In this document: positions 32,045-42,983 of the stretch, piece by piece
How positions within the stretch are numbered: the first letter of the stretch is position 1
Layout of the letters: every line of letters begins with the position of its first letter
Origin: Hirsutella rhossiliensis
Taxonomy: Eukaryota > Ascomycota > Sordariomycetes > Hypocreales > Ophiocordycipitaceae
Direction: 5' to 3'
DNA: 64,000 nt
NCBI RefSeq assembly: GCF_020360975.1
Contig: NW_025408674.1
Coordinates: forward strand, 1,364,001 to 1,428,000
Program-made: the position numbers and the translations under genes
Notes under the pieces: model-generated
Database searches by the model: none
Seen by the model: the letters and a program-made list of their open reading frames with translations, nothing else
Told to the model about the DNA's origin: nothing

Positions 32045-33232
32045 ATGAAGTGGTCACGTTCTTTCCTGGGCTGGGCGCTCCTCAGCCCAACGGCGAGCGC
32101 CCACGCGCGCCGCTGCGAGAGCAACAACAACAGTCTTGTCGTCGACGAGGCGCCCGACTCTGTGCGTCCCTATGTCCTGCCCAAGTACAAGGGCCGCGCC
32201 ATCTTCATCACCGCCTCGCAAGTCCTGCGCTTCTCCATCACCGCAAACTCGTCCGACGGTGCCTTCGCCCTCGTCCAGCACAGCGGCAAGGTCTCGGGCT
32301 GGACGCCCGCACGCCCGCACACCCATCGCCGCACTCACGAGCACTTTTACTGCGCAAAGGGCCGCTCGGAGCTCTGGGGCCAGAGGAATGCCACGGGCGC
32401 CAGCCACGAGGCCCGTGTCGGCACCCTGGGCGACTACGGCAGCATGCCTCCGGGCGCCATCCACACGTTCCAGCTCGTCGACCCGGACGCCCAGCTCACC
32501 CACGTCTTCCACCCCGGCGGCTTCGAGCATCTCTTCGACGAGTTCAGCTCCGGCGGCTACGACTCCAAGGCCGTCATGTCGCCCTACCCCCCCGACCCGG
32601 AGGACAAGGAGCCCTTCGGAGCCATGACGCCCGAGCTGGATGAGAAACTGCAGCGGCTTGATCTCTACCAGGCCCCCGCCGAGCTCTTCATCCCTCGCCG
32701 TGACTTCGTCAATGGCACGGCCGGCGCTGGCCTCAGCTGGCACAATGGATCCAACGCTCTGCCCGACGATCCGACCGAGCCCTACTTTGTTGCCAAGGAC
32801 TACGGCCCCAAGTTCCTCAACACAAACAGTGGATACAAGATCCTTCAGCCGCTGGCCACCGCCACTCAGACCTCGGAGACGGGCAACTTCACCATGGGCA
32901 CCCTCATCATGTCGCCCAAGCTGGACAACGAGACCGTCGAGACGACGCAGCTCCCTCATCACTTCGCCATCCAGATGGAAGAGGGCCAGCTCGCTCTGTC
33001 TATTCCCGGTTATCCAGAGACGTATCTGATCCAGGGAGACGTCGCATTTATCCCGGCCGACACCAGCTTTACCTACTACGCCACGGTGCCCTTTACCAAG
33101 TTCCTCTACATGAATGCCGGAGCGTCTGGCCTCGATCACCAGCTCTTGCAGGATAGCATCTCCTGGGACTTTCCCGTGTACCCTGCCTACGCAGGGTTCC
33201 AGTCTCGGAGTTCCTCTACCCCATCCAGGTAG
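32045..33232 (+). CDS. Secreted quercetin 2,3-dioxygenase-like bicupin
   Basis: Family enzymes (EC 1.13.11.24) use a copper centre to open the central ring of quercetin, releasing CO and a depside. Intronless, 395 aa from ATG 32,045; the upstream in-frame extension from 31,982 is leader. Residues 1-20 (SFLGWALLSPTASA) form a signal peptide. The N-terminal cupin carries the metal motif: H92, H94 and E99 within RPHTHRRTHEHFYC, and H140 in PPGAIHTFQL. The spacing matches the fungal enzyme's His-x-His-x4-Glu...His set. A second cupin lies at about 270-375 (HHFAIQMEEGQLALSIPGYPETYLIQGDVAFIPADT), lacking a full metal site, as in the family. N-glycosylation sites are present. Its 3' end faces an MFS carrier gene, which could import products. 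Confidence 0.9.
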   Translation: MKWSRSFLGWALLSPTASAHARRCESNNNSLVVDEAPDSVRPYVLPKYKGRAIFITASQVLRFSITANSSDGAFALVQHSGKVSGWTPARPHTHRRTHEHFYCAKGRSELWGQRNATGASHEARVGTLGDYGSMPPGAIHTFQLVDPDAQLTHVFHPGGFEHLFDEFSSGGYDSKAVMSPYPPDPEDKEPFGAMTPELDEKLQRLDLYQAPAELFIPRRDFVNGTAGAGLSWHNGSNALPDDPTEPYFVAKDYGPKFLNTNSGYKILQPLATATQTSETGNFTMGTLIMSPKLDNETVETTQLPHHFAIQMEEGQLALSIPGYPETYLIQGDVAFIPADTSFTYYATVPFTKFLYMNAGASGLDHQLLQDSISWDFPVYPAYAGFQSRSSSTPSR

Positions 33233-33664
33233 ATCATCTGGGTGCAATGTGTCATGTCAAGCAAAGAGAGCACCGATATACCACCCTGTTATGGAACGCG
33301 ACTTTAAATTCATGTACAGATTCGATACATGTCAAATGAGACACTGTTTTTCCATCCTAGCCATGCAGTACCTCTATGATTCAAAGCAAATGACACAACA
33401 CACCTCTCTGGCCTAGATGCCACACGTACCCTTGGGAATATCACACGAGACGCTGCTTCTCTGTCCTGGCCCTGTAGCTTCTCTATAATGGAATGTAAAG
33501 AACAGCTCACGCCCCATTATATGGAGATGTGGATGTCACATGATGTTGAATGAACCTATCGTACACTGTTCCTTTCTTCATCTGCGTCTTCCCTGTACGG
33601 AACGGGGCATGAGAAACTCCATGATTCGAGAGATATGAGAACAACGGAGGACCAGGGAAACCGC
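33233..33664. other. Intergenic, convergent 3' ends
   Basis: 432 bp between the stop codons of the quercetinase (+) and MFS transporter (-) genes. Probable 3' UTRs; nothing else seen. Confidence 0.6.
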
Positions 33665-35188
33665 CTAAACCCTCTCCAGTTTCCAGCGGTGAATGCCTCC
33701 CCCCTTCCACCACGGCGTCTTTTGCCTCTTGCTCTCCACGTCAAGCCAATCCTTTGCGGCGTCGGGCTCATCCGGGAACCCCTTTGCCTCCAGAGTTGCC
33801 AGCCTCTGCCGACGCGCCGAACGAATCTTGCGTGCGCGGACAATGCCCAAGCAGACAGCCGCAGTGACGTACATGAAGCCGGCAAAGAGCTGCGCGCCGA
33901 GATACGACCCGGTGCCGTTGACGATTTCGAGGGCGATGGGCACGCTGAAGGTGCAGGGCGTGAAGACGGTTATCCAGAGGATGCTGAGCGCCGAGGCGAC
34001 GCTGCCGAGACCCACGACTTCGACCGTCAGGGGCGCAATCGTCGCCCAGATGGTGCCGCCCACGGCGCCGCCCAAGATGGCGAAGACGAGCAGGCCCGCG
34101 AAGCTCTTGACGCTGGTCCAGATGGCCAGCGAGAAGACGCCGGTTAGAAAGGTCATCAAGACGGCCATGTTGAAGCGTCCCGTCCGATCGCTAAAGTATC
34201 CAATCATGGGGCGGCCGAATGCTTGGCCCAGGTTGAAGGCTGCGCTGATGGACGCCGCCTCGGACGCCCCCAGTCCGATGCGGTTGGCATAGTTGGCCAG
34301 GCTGAAGAGCAAGACAATATACCCCAACACACTAAAGGAGCCAAAGGCAAGGAGCAGCTGGTAGTCCGGCAACTTCAGCACGTTCGTGTCAAAGGCCTTG
34401 TGGGTCGAGCCGACTTCCTTGTTGCGGTCCTTGATGAGAGTCGTGCTCGCGGCGTTGACCACGAAAGCAATGATGCCCAGGATCCGAAAAGCCCATTGCA
34501 GGCCGAGGCTTCGAATCATGGCTCCCGCCGCAAACGAATACAGCACGCCTCCGATGCCAGAGCCGGCCGTGGCAAGGCCGTTGGCCAGCGAGCGACGCGT
34601 GGAGAACCACTGAGGCACGATGCCCACCGACGGGATAAATAAGAAGCCCAGCCCGACGCCGAACAGGATCGACTGGGTCAGAAACAGCTGCCATACCTCT
34701 TGCGCAAAGCTGGCACAGACCAGTCCTGCGCTCTGGAGCATCACGCCCATGTACATGGTCGGCTTGGTGCCCAGCCGTCTGACGCAGATGGTTGCAATCG
34801 GCGACATGAGCAGGCCGGAGCTGATGCTGAGCGAGCCGACAAAGGCATACTGCAGATTCGTCGCTCCTGCAAACGACCGGTTCGCCAGGTAGTGAGCGAG
34901 GAAGACGCCAAAGCTCGAGTTCATGCCCCAGGAATGCGCGTTGATCATGCCGACGCAAAACGTACACACCCACCCATATCCTCCGTTTGGCGGCGCCGCC
35001 GACGGCCGGGTGGCTGATTCGGCCTTGGGGTCGATCCAGCCCGGCGACTCTGCGTTTCTGGCAACGTCTTTGGCGAACTCAAATCTGGTTTCTATCACTG
35101 ACGACTTGGATAGAGTCTTGAGCGGCGCCTGTATCGGTGTGTCTGGGAGCGGTGGTAGTCGCTTTTCTTCTCGAACGAAATGAGACAT
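33665..35188 (-). CDS. MFS transporter, monocarboxylate-porter (MCT) type
   Basis: Single exon, 507 aa from ATG 35,188 (MSHFVREEK); an upstream in-frame ATG at 35,269 is possible but adds a leader-like extension. A charged cytosolic N terminus (1-65) precedes the family signature NGGYGWV at 68-74 and WGMNSSFGVFLAHY at 87-100, typical of fungal monocarboxylate-porter MFS proteins. About 12 hydrophobic segments follow, with the central loop near 260-290 (LIKDRNKEVGS) and an RPMIGYFSDRTGR loop between later helices. The C-terminal tail is basic. Fungal members move monocarboxylates, riboflavin or unknown organic acids across the plasma membrane. Convergent with the quercetinase gene, so uptake of aromatic acids is a reasonable guess, not proven. 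Confidence 0.9.
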   Translation of the reverse strand: MSHFVREEKRLPPLPDTPIQAPLKTLSKSSVIETRFEFAKDVARNAESPGWIDPKAESATRPSAAPPNGGYGWVCTFCVGMINAHSWGMNSSFGVFLAHYLANRSFAGATNLQYAFVGSLSISSGLLMSPIATICVRRLGTKPTMYMGVMLQSAGLVCASFAQEVWQLFLTQSILFGVGLGFLFIPSVGIVPQWFSTRRSLANGLATAGSGIGGVLYSFAAGAMIRSLGLQWAFRILGIIAFVVNAASTTLIKDRNKEVGSTHKAFDTNVLKLPDYQLLLAFGSFSVLGYIVLLFSLANYANRIGLGASEAASISAAFNLGQAFGRPMIGYFSDRTGRFNMAVLMTFLTGVFSLAIWTSVKSFAGLLVFAILGGAVGGTIWATIAPLTVEVVGLGSVASALSILWITVFTPCTFSVPIALEIVNGTGSYLGAQLFAGFMYVTAAVCLGIVRARKIRSARRQRLATLEAKGFPDEPDAAKDWLDVESKRQKTPWWKGGGIHRWKLERV

Positions 35189-38100
35189 ATTGAGGTCTTT
35201 AACGAGAGACGGCGGCAAGGAAAATAGCGAGAGAAGCGCTCGAGAGCCATAATGATATTGCTTAGGCACTCAGAGAAAGTGCTCCATCACATACCAACCT
35301 CGACCTACGTAAGCTACCCTGGCTTTGCAGTGAATTACATGGCTTGGCTCGGACTGGATTGTCGCGAAGAAAGGGGCAGCGCATAATCAACCATTCCCGC
35401 CACGGCTCCAAGGTGGGATGGAGCCAACTTGAGACGACATCTGGGGAGGGTGGGGACAAGTGAAACGTTCCTAGAGGGAGCAAGCCATGACATCTCTCTT
35501 AAAGAGCACCACGTTATAGGTCCTCTGTGGTCGCCTGAAATCTCAGCCTCCAGGGTTTATGCCACTCGTGGTATTGATAAGCGCCTGCAATTTCTGTCTG
35601 GAAAGGGGACCGCCAAGACTTGTCGAAACGACATGTTGTCGTCCCACCCGGCTCCAACTCAAGGGCTTGCGTGCTCCTCTCTGGCGTTGGGTCACCCAAG
35701 GCATTGCTTGCCCTCAGCTGTGTTCCCAGGCTTGAACTCGTCCCAAAGACCATGGATGGGCGAGGCCGCGGGTCAGGTCGTTGGCTTCGAGACTGCCGAC
35801 AACCCTGGTTCAGAGGCAAATAGCTGGCGAGAGTCGCTCGGGATGACCGCGCATATAACGCCCCCATGCTTGAAGCGCGACGCTGACGTCTCGACCAGTC
35901 CCCTCTCGCACAGCAATTTGCAGGTTCCCTGAATCTTCAGATCAACTCTGCTGGAATCCTCAACCGAGATCCCCGACCATTTTGATTCCGAGCGACAGCC
36001 ATCGATTCTGCCGTCGCACCCCGGCAAAATCCAGTTGTGAAGGCCGAGGTGCAAACAGGAGCGCGTCCAGCGCACACGGCGGCCTGGCGTTGGGTGAAGT
36101 CGAAGGCTCCGACCAAAGTCATAATGCGTCCCGTCTCACGGACCAGACAAGACAAGACGGTGGATACCGCCGAACCTCTTTCTTTCAATCCTGAGCCTCG
36201 GACAACGGACCTCTTTCCTGGGCTGCGGCTCGCCTACCATGGTGGGATTCGCACGAGATCAAATGGCTGTCCGTACAGTGCGACCCCTCGGGCACGTGCC
36301 GCGTCTCCCAGCCCAGCGGCTGCCTTGTGGATCAAGACGCCACAGATCGGCGTGTATTGATTGATCTGCCTCCCCTGAAATTCGGCCAGTCCTAGAGCCT
36401 CAATGGGCAGCCAGTCAAAATGGAGCCGACTGAGAGTGAGGGCGTTGAAAAGCTCACGGGCCCCGATTGTCCGGTGGCTGTGTGGGTCTTGAGCAGCCGG
36501 GCCGGATGCTTTCGTCTTCAGCTTTCGTCATTCTGTGTCCGTGTGTCCGCTGGAAGTCCTGCCAGGTCCTGCACCGGAGCCTCAAAAACGTTGAACTGTT
36601 GTCAGCATCCATCATCGAGCCTGGTCTCCTCCTTCTCGGACCCTTCGACTCCAATCAGATGCCACTGCACGGCTCAAGCAGTCTCTTGGACATGTTCCTT
36701 TCCCCTCCAAAGCTAGCGGTGAGTCGCGCCGGGGCCGAGGCATCCAACTCCGGAATGATCAGCCGTGGCGTCAAGCTTGCCCGTCCCTTGCCTCGAGCCG
36801 GGTGAGGCGACAGGCTCCAGCTCAATTTCAACGGCGCGTATCAGCACTGCCCGGCAGCTCGAGCGCGCTGTCCCGAGCTCTTTGCTCGTTGTACACGGAA
36901 GCCCTAGTTCCACTATCAGTAGCCCGTTTGAACTTGGGTCAGCCGGAGCGACACTCCGGCTCTTGGCCATTCAGCGGCGTCTGCAGGGAACGGCCTTTCC
37001 GGGAGCCAAGTCCGGAAAAATACGGCGTCGGTGAATGCGTTGTAAGGGTACGCCATGCTTATGAATGAACCACATGAGCAGAGCAGGTCGTCGTGTTGAG
37101 AGGCCTGGCGTTTGAAGGCGAGGATCCTTTCTGTGTCTCGGTACATGTGTAAGATCGGTCTGATTCCATACTACTTCGGAATTTCCTTGGCCTATACTTC
37201 TTCTGCGCCCTGGCCAATAATTAGCTTTTGCGTTTTGTCAAACTCATGCTTCTCGGCCCAATATTGTCTAGCCATGACAGCGATGTCGTCTCCTCGAATC
37301 GGGATATGGGCTCTGGGGCGTGCTCGAGGTGATATAGGTCCGACTTGTCGACGACAGCTTTGACCATGTTATATCCTGAGACAACCGGGTTGAACTCCCA
37401 TTTTATACCCAAGTTGTGCTGGAGTTCGAGTTTGGTCAATCAGATGCCATCGTATTGTTTCAGCTTATGTATGTGAGACAGCGCGAGCGGCGTCTGGGCT
37501 ACGGAATAGAGCAAAGATTAGTATCAATTGGTTCTCTCCCCTGCCCAAGCTCAAACCTCGCTCTGACTAGCTTCTCAAAGTCTCGTCTCCCGACGAACTG
37601 GGAGAGCAGCTTGTCTATTTGAAGGCGCTTGTTTGTTTCCCTTCGCCGGCTTGTCAAGAAAAAGGGCACAAAATGCCTACGAGGCCGAGCGATTATGCGA
37701 CTCGCGACGTACTGTACAGTATGTACAACGTCTCGAAATCGCAGTCCTTTCATTTGGCGTGTCCTAGGGGCGGGAAACCCCAAAATCCGGGGAAGCCAGG
37801 GGTACCGCTAGCGTGGTGTGTGTGCCATCAACCCTTGGGTCAGCCGAGGAGGATCCAAGTTTGGTATCCCCCGGACCGTCGTGAGAGGCCCCGCCAGGCG
37901 ATCTCGTACATGAGAGCCATTGGTGACGGTGAGGTAAACGGGGCTATTCTAGCGAGACTGGGAAATCCCGATCTGGATGTCGTGAAAGCAGTGCCCAACA
38001 AATGCTTGTTGCACCAGCTGTCTCTGACCCGTGAACGCCTGGAACCAGTGCTGTCCAACTAGGTGGGAGAGTACGACTCTGTTTGAAAGTTGAAGAGGTT

Positions 38101-40216
38101 GTTTGTTGTCGCGAGCTGGTCATCTCTCTCGTGCAGCAGGGTCCTGTATGCATGCGTTTCTGCAGATTGCTACTCGTGAGCAGGCAACCATTAGGGCGGC
38201 CAGGGCTCAGAGAGATATCCTTGGTCTGTCGGCTACGGAGTTTGCGTGGGAGTGACTCAAATGCTTCCAGAGCGACGACTGGGCCGCCCTGCAGGAGAGC
38301 CGATCGTTTTGCTTTGCAGGAGGGCCGACGAATGGCAGGCGCTGAAATTGACGAGCGTTCCCCCGGGATTGCAGAAATGGCCTGCTCACCTGATCGTTTC
38401 TCTGCCCAGGGGTTGGCGTTTCGATGCCGCATAATTAGCCGTCAGAGTGAGAGGCCCAGCCTCCCAGCAACAAGCTTTACCCTTGCGACCATCTTGTGCA
38501 GGCTGGACATGTGGGCGACACTCGAGAACTTCCCAAGTCGGAGCCAGAGGCAGCATTCGCTTTGGGCTCAAGGCGAGAGACGGCTTGTGAAGCGAGGTCG
38601 AGTAGATGCGCAAGGGACGTCGACTGTCGGCTGTTGGCAACGCCATCGTTTTGGACGCAAATAGCCTTGCCCAGAAGGGCCACCGCCAGCAGGACGCCAG
38701 TCGACCATGAATGCCATGCTCGTCGGCCGCGAGCTAGACAACTAGGGCCGCATCGTCTTTGGGTCGTGTGGCGCCAATTTCGGCTGCCTGTGTCGGCTTG
38801 GAGCCTCTAACATTCCCCAGATGTGGGCCTCGAGGTCTCAACGTGGGCCATTTCGCAGCTGACTGGTGCGTTGAAACATGGTCGACGGCGCCAACGCGGG
38901 CTGGATGCTATCCTGGACGGGGGGTGGAGGGGCTGTGCAGCGGGTGGGAAAGGTCGAGTGGCAGCGCGCACTGTGCCCGGGATGGAATTGGAAGTGATTG
39001 ATATTCCGAGCAAAGAGCTTTGCCTAGCAGGGCTTCAAGGTCGACGGCGGGAAAGCTGCCTGCCAGGAGAGGTCAATTTGCGAGCGGTGGTTGAGTAGTG
39101 TAGCATTGCGGCGATATGCAGCGCTGCTCGTCCGGGCCATCTGTATTCGCATCGTCACACGCAATGGTCGACGACGAGATCCGGCGGGGTGTCGAACCAG
39201 GGAAACGTCATGGCGGACGTGGCAGACGGCGCAGGCAAAAGGTGGCCGGCCATGCAGGTTTGGCCGCAGGCGTGGCGAGAATCCTCGGGCCAGCAAAAGC
39301 ATGCAGCTGCCTGCACGAGCTCCTGTTAATCTCGAAAATGGGGTGCCGACCGGGGGCTGGGCGACCCCAGCCGAGCCGTCCATTTCTTGGGCTCTTTCGA
39401 GATGACTCTTTCGGTTGCCCACGTTTAGATCTGGCGGTGACGCGAATCACGCGAGTCCGAAACGGGGTCTCCCAATTGTCTCGAGCAGGAAGCGTCGAGG
39501 CGCTATTTTAGCATGGAACTTATCCACAAGAAAGAGCGAGAGATGTGTGGAGAGGGCCGATGCAATTGGTCTGCCTGCCATTGTGTGTCGATATTGCGCT
39601 CTGTGTGTCTGTGTCTTGGCTCCCACGGCGCACAGTGTGAGCCCGAACACGGTGCGCATCTGCAATGCCAGTGTCAGTGACCTGCCTATTGCATTCGCAT
39701 GTGCCTGTGGTGCCTTGCTTGCTTGGGTCCGGCCACGGAGCCCAACATGGCAGACTGGAGACCTTGGGCTAATGTCTGCCTGTTGATCACTTCTGCATCC
39801 TGCCTCGGGGGATGGATGAAGCCCGCGGCGCTCGCAGGACAAGGCTGCATCTTGATCCCACGCACTTTGGCCATTGACATGTACGGAGGCATGCATGTCC
39901 TCGACCTATCCACGGGTAGCTTCAACACCTGTGTATGTACTGTATATAATATTTCCAGGCCCTGCAGTTGCAAAATACGGAGCAAGCAAGCCCGTCGACG
40001 ATTGAGCGCTCGTCTGCATGCCAGAGTTGCCCTGTCCAGTGGGCCAGGGCAAAGGCAGCAGCGTATCCAGGTCGGGTCTTGTAGCATCGGGAACTTATTT
40101 TTATCTCTTGCCCGAGCTTAGGCGCCTGCAATGGTTAATTAAGGCGCCTACCTCAGTACTGTACAGAAGAGAGGGGCGGCAGAGCTCCACAGGCACCTCG
40201 TGTTGTCAATAAGTAC

Positions 40217-40291
40217 AGTAGGTAGGTAGGTATAGGTAGGTAGGTAGGTTATGGGAGGTAGGTAGGTAGGTAGGTAAAGTAGGTAGGTAGG
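40217..40291. repeat. (TAGG)n-type tetranucleotide repeat
   Basis: Many tandem GTAG/TAGG units with small interruptions. Confidence 0.9.
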
Positions 40292-42844
40292 ACGACAAAT
40301 AAGGGGACACCTCAAAGTGCCTTTATCTTCTCGCCCGTCTCCAGGATACTCTCTTCTCTGTCGACAAGCACGACAAGAAGCCGCAACAAGCTATATAGGC
40401 TAGGTCCGTTGATAGCTCGCATTCTAAACCCTCTCAACCATGCACCGCGGTATAATGCAAGGCCTGTCAGCAGAGGCACAGTCATGTCTTGATAATTGCA
40501 TCGACCGTGCACGACCTCGTCATAATGGTGAGCGCAAACAAGGTACTAAGCCTCTTGACTGAGCGGCTCGCAAGGTCGGCCGTGGCCTCGCTGCATCATG
40601 CACGAGGCAGGCAGTCGTGGAGGTGTGTGGCCGGGACGTTGTTGTGCAACCCTCCGAGGATAACTTTCACTTGTGGCCTAAATGACCTGGACTTTTACAA
40701 ATACAGTATATACTGCTGCCTCCCTCGGAGAGAGGTCAGGATGGCAAAGCCTCTCGTCTTCTTGCTCATCCTGCGTCGTGCCATGCTTCGTGCCTACAGA
40801 TGAGCTCATTGTGCTCAGTGACAGGCGCCGGGGCAACCTCCGCGAGCGCCTCACATTGTAGCCATGCCAGTCTGCGTCGCTATGCCTCAGACGCATCATG
40901 AGCTTGATAGCCGAGAAGCCTGCACCGTGGCCTACATGACCAGATTGGGTCCACGGCTCCGAATGGATTTGCTGCCCACACATAGCTACGACATGCTCTT
41001 GCTTTGCATCCGCATGCAGGCATTGGACTGTATTGTCCATGTATCCATACCCCGTGTTGTACTGTACGTTTGAGCTTCTTATCGGACGTGCAAAGAATAC
41101 TGGGCATTTATGCACAGGTATATTTGCCGAGTTTGTGCGTGTGGGAGGCTCAGGAACTCGACGTCGGTCACAACTTTTTCGCACTGCGTCGGCACTTGGA
41201 CGAGTCGCTAAGAGGACCAGTGTTTTCTGTCGACGTGAAATGTCGCTGCGAGACTTGTCAGCCTATTCCCGCCTCACAAAGGCAGACTGTTTCTCGCTCC
41301 TTACCTCCTCTCTCTCTTCTGCGAGCTTGGAAATGCCCGGACCATCTCGACCCGCGCGGCAGCTGCACCGGCGACCAAGGAGCTCCACGGGGGTGCTGCG
41401 GGCGGGCCCTGCTTCAAATCAGCTGTGCGAGTCTCTCTACCTGGGCAGTCCGTACTACCCGAGGCCAGCGTGAGACGACGGTCCGCGCAAGCATGAGGTA
41501 TTGCTTGTCTCATCTGACCCTGGATCGAGGTTTCAATCCCCCGGCGATGCTCCTTTGGGCAAGCTGTGCAAAGGAAGCGTTGGCGGGCAATCGATAAGCT
41601 CCAAAGTACTGTCAGCGAAAAGTGGTCCGTCCCTGATACACAAAGGGACCTTGGCTATTAAAAGTAGCTCGGGTTCCTGCTACCCAAGCGAGCTTCCGCT
41701 TTGCAGGGGACCGAGCGCTTCGAGGCCGTAGCTCAGTACCGTGCTGTACCTCTCCACGATAACCACCAAGATAACTCGCTTCAGGTACTCTTGCGACCTC
41801 TCAACGTCGCAGAAAACACTCGGCCATGGGCGCAGCGACGAGTCCTTGCAGCAGTGTCCTTCCTATTCCTCACCCATGCATGCAGACACAATCAATTCTC
41901 CGTACGGCAGCAGAGAGTCGAGAGAGTTGCACCGCTGCACGGTACGCTGTGCACCGTGCAGCACTCGAGGTAGCTGGTACCTGGGCCTTGTACCTGGCTT
42001 CCATCCAGACCCTGCACCACCCGTCCAGGTGGCTGTTGGCTGCTAGCTTCTGGCGACAGACCGAGGTACCTACAGTACAGCTACTGTGCTAATGCGCCTC
42101 GTATGCGCAGTACATGCATCCATGCATGGCCTCGGTGCCGCCACGAGAAGGAGCCTGCGGCGCGCGCCATTTTCTGGCCGTCCAAACTTGACCGACAATG
42201 GGCCAGCTTCGTGGATGAATGGCGCGCACGTCAGGCCATCCAGCCCCCTCTGCCCTGCAAGTCGTCCAAGCTCCGTCGGTGACAAAGGTGAGATGAATCT
42301 GGACTGGGCCACAGCCACGGGCAGAAAGTTGCGAGCCACTCAAGTCTTATGCAAGTTGGACACGCCAAGTCAGGTAGGCATGTACCTGTATGTACTCGCC
42401 AGGGGCCTGCTGCCCGCACCGCTTGTAGCCCACCGCGCGCCACCGCGCGAGCACCAGCGTCAGCGTCCGGCGTCCCGCTACGCGCACTGTCTTCTCGCAC
42501 GGTACGCCGCTGCTCTTTGTCGTTGCCGCCTTCGTCCCGCACTGCCAAACCTTCCTTCTCCTTCTCACTCCCCGAAGCTGGCTCCCCGGATCCTCCCCCC
42601 CCCTTTCCCATCCTCTGGCCCAAAGCAGCAATTGCTTCCTCTCGACGACGGATGGCCTGGTGATGCTCGACGCCGTCGCCTCGTACGCTTCACCTTGACA
42701 TGTTTGTTTCGGCTGCTGAGCACGCCGTTTCCCTCGTCCCCTGCCGCCCCTCCTTCTGACTCAACAAGTGGCTGCCGCCGACTCCCCGCCATCCTCCCTC
42801 TGCAGCGCACTCAACCACTTGCCCAGCGCCTCACGGCCCCACGG

Positions 42845-42952
42845 ATGCCCTTAACCTTGCACCACAACTCCAACGATTGCAATTCATCGCCGCGCACCAC
42901 CCCGCATCGCAGAGCCGTGCAAGCGTCGCCGTTTGGTCATGGTCTTGAATGA
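42845..42952 (+). promoter_or_regulatory. Upstream ORF in the transcription-factor leader
   Basis: ATG 42,845 opens a 35-codon frame ending with TGA at 42,950-42,952. It overlaps an ATG at 42,939 that is in frame with the main protein and ends 31 bp before the chosen start at 42,984. If the transcript starts upstream, this uORF would have to be bypassed or reinitiated after, a common way to limit regulator synthesis in fungi. Confidence 0.45.
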
Positions 42953-42983
42953 CGCTGGTGCCAGGCTGTCGCGCGCTTCCATA

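Larger units (their letters stand above)
35189..42983. other. 7.8-kb region without a convincing gene
   Basis: Lies between the divergent starts of the MFS gene (-) and the transcription-factor gene (+). Base composition is normal and not RIP-like. Open frames stay under about 290 codons and show no domain, signal peptide or paired splice sites that I can defend. Present: a (TAGG)n-type repeat at about 40,217-40,291, scattered GTACAGTAC-like words, and a pyrimidine-rich stretch from about 42,500 that is probably the 5' leader of the transcription factor. It could hold long promoters, non-coding RNAs or decayed genes. Confidence 0.5.

Noticed and set aside
32054..33247. Minus-strand open frame (397 codons) over the quercetinase gene
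   Set aside because: Antisense shadow; no motif, while the plus strand has a full cupin metal site.
36916..37439. Minus-strand fragments that look faintly like protein
   Set aside because: Two overlapping frames read sensibly for short stretches, but there is no domain, no start and no splice sites linking them. They could be a decayed gene; too weak to call.
40217..40291. TAGG repeats as an internal telomere tract
   Set aside because: The units are TAGG/GTAG, not the fungal TTAGGG repeat, so this is a microsatellite.
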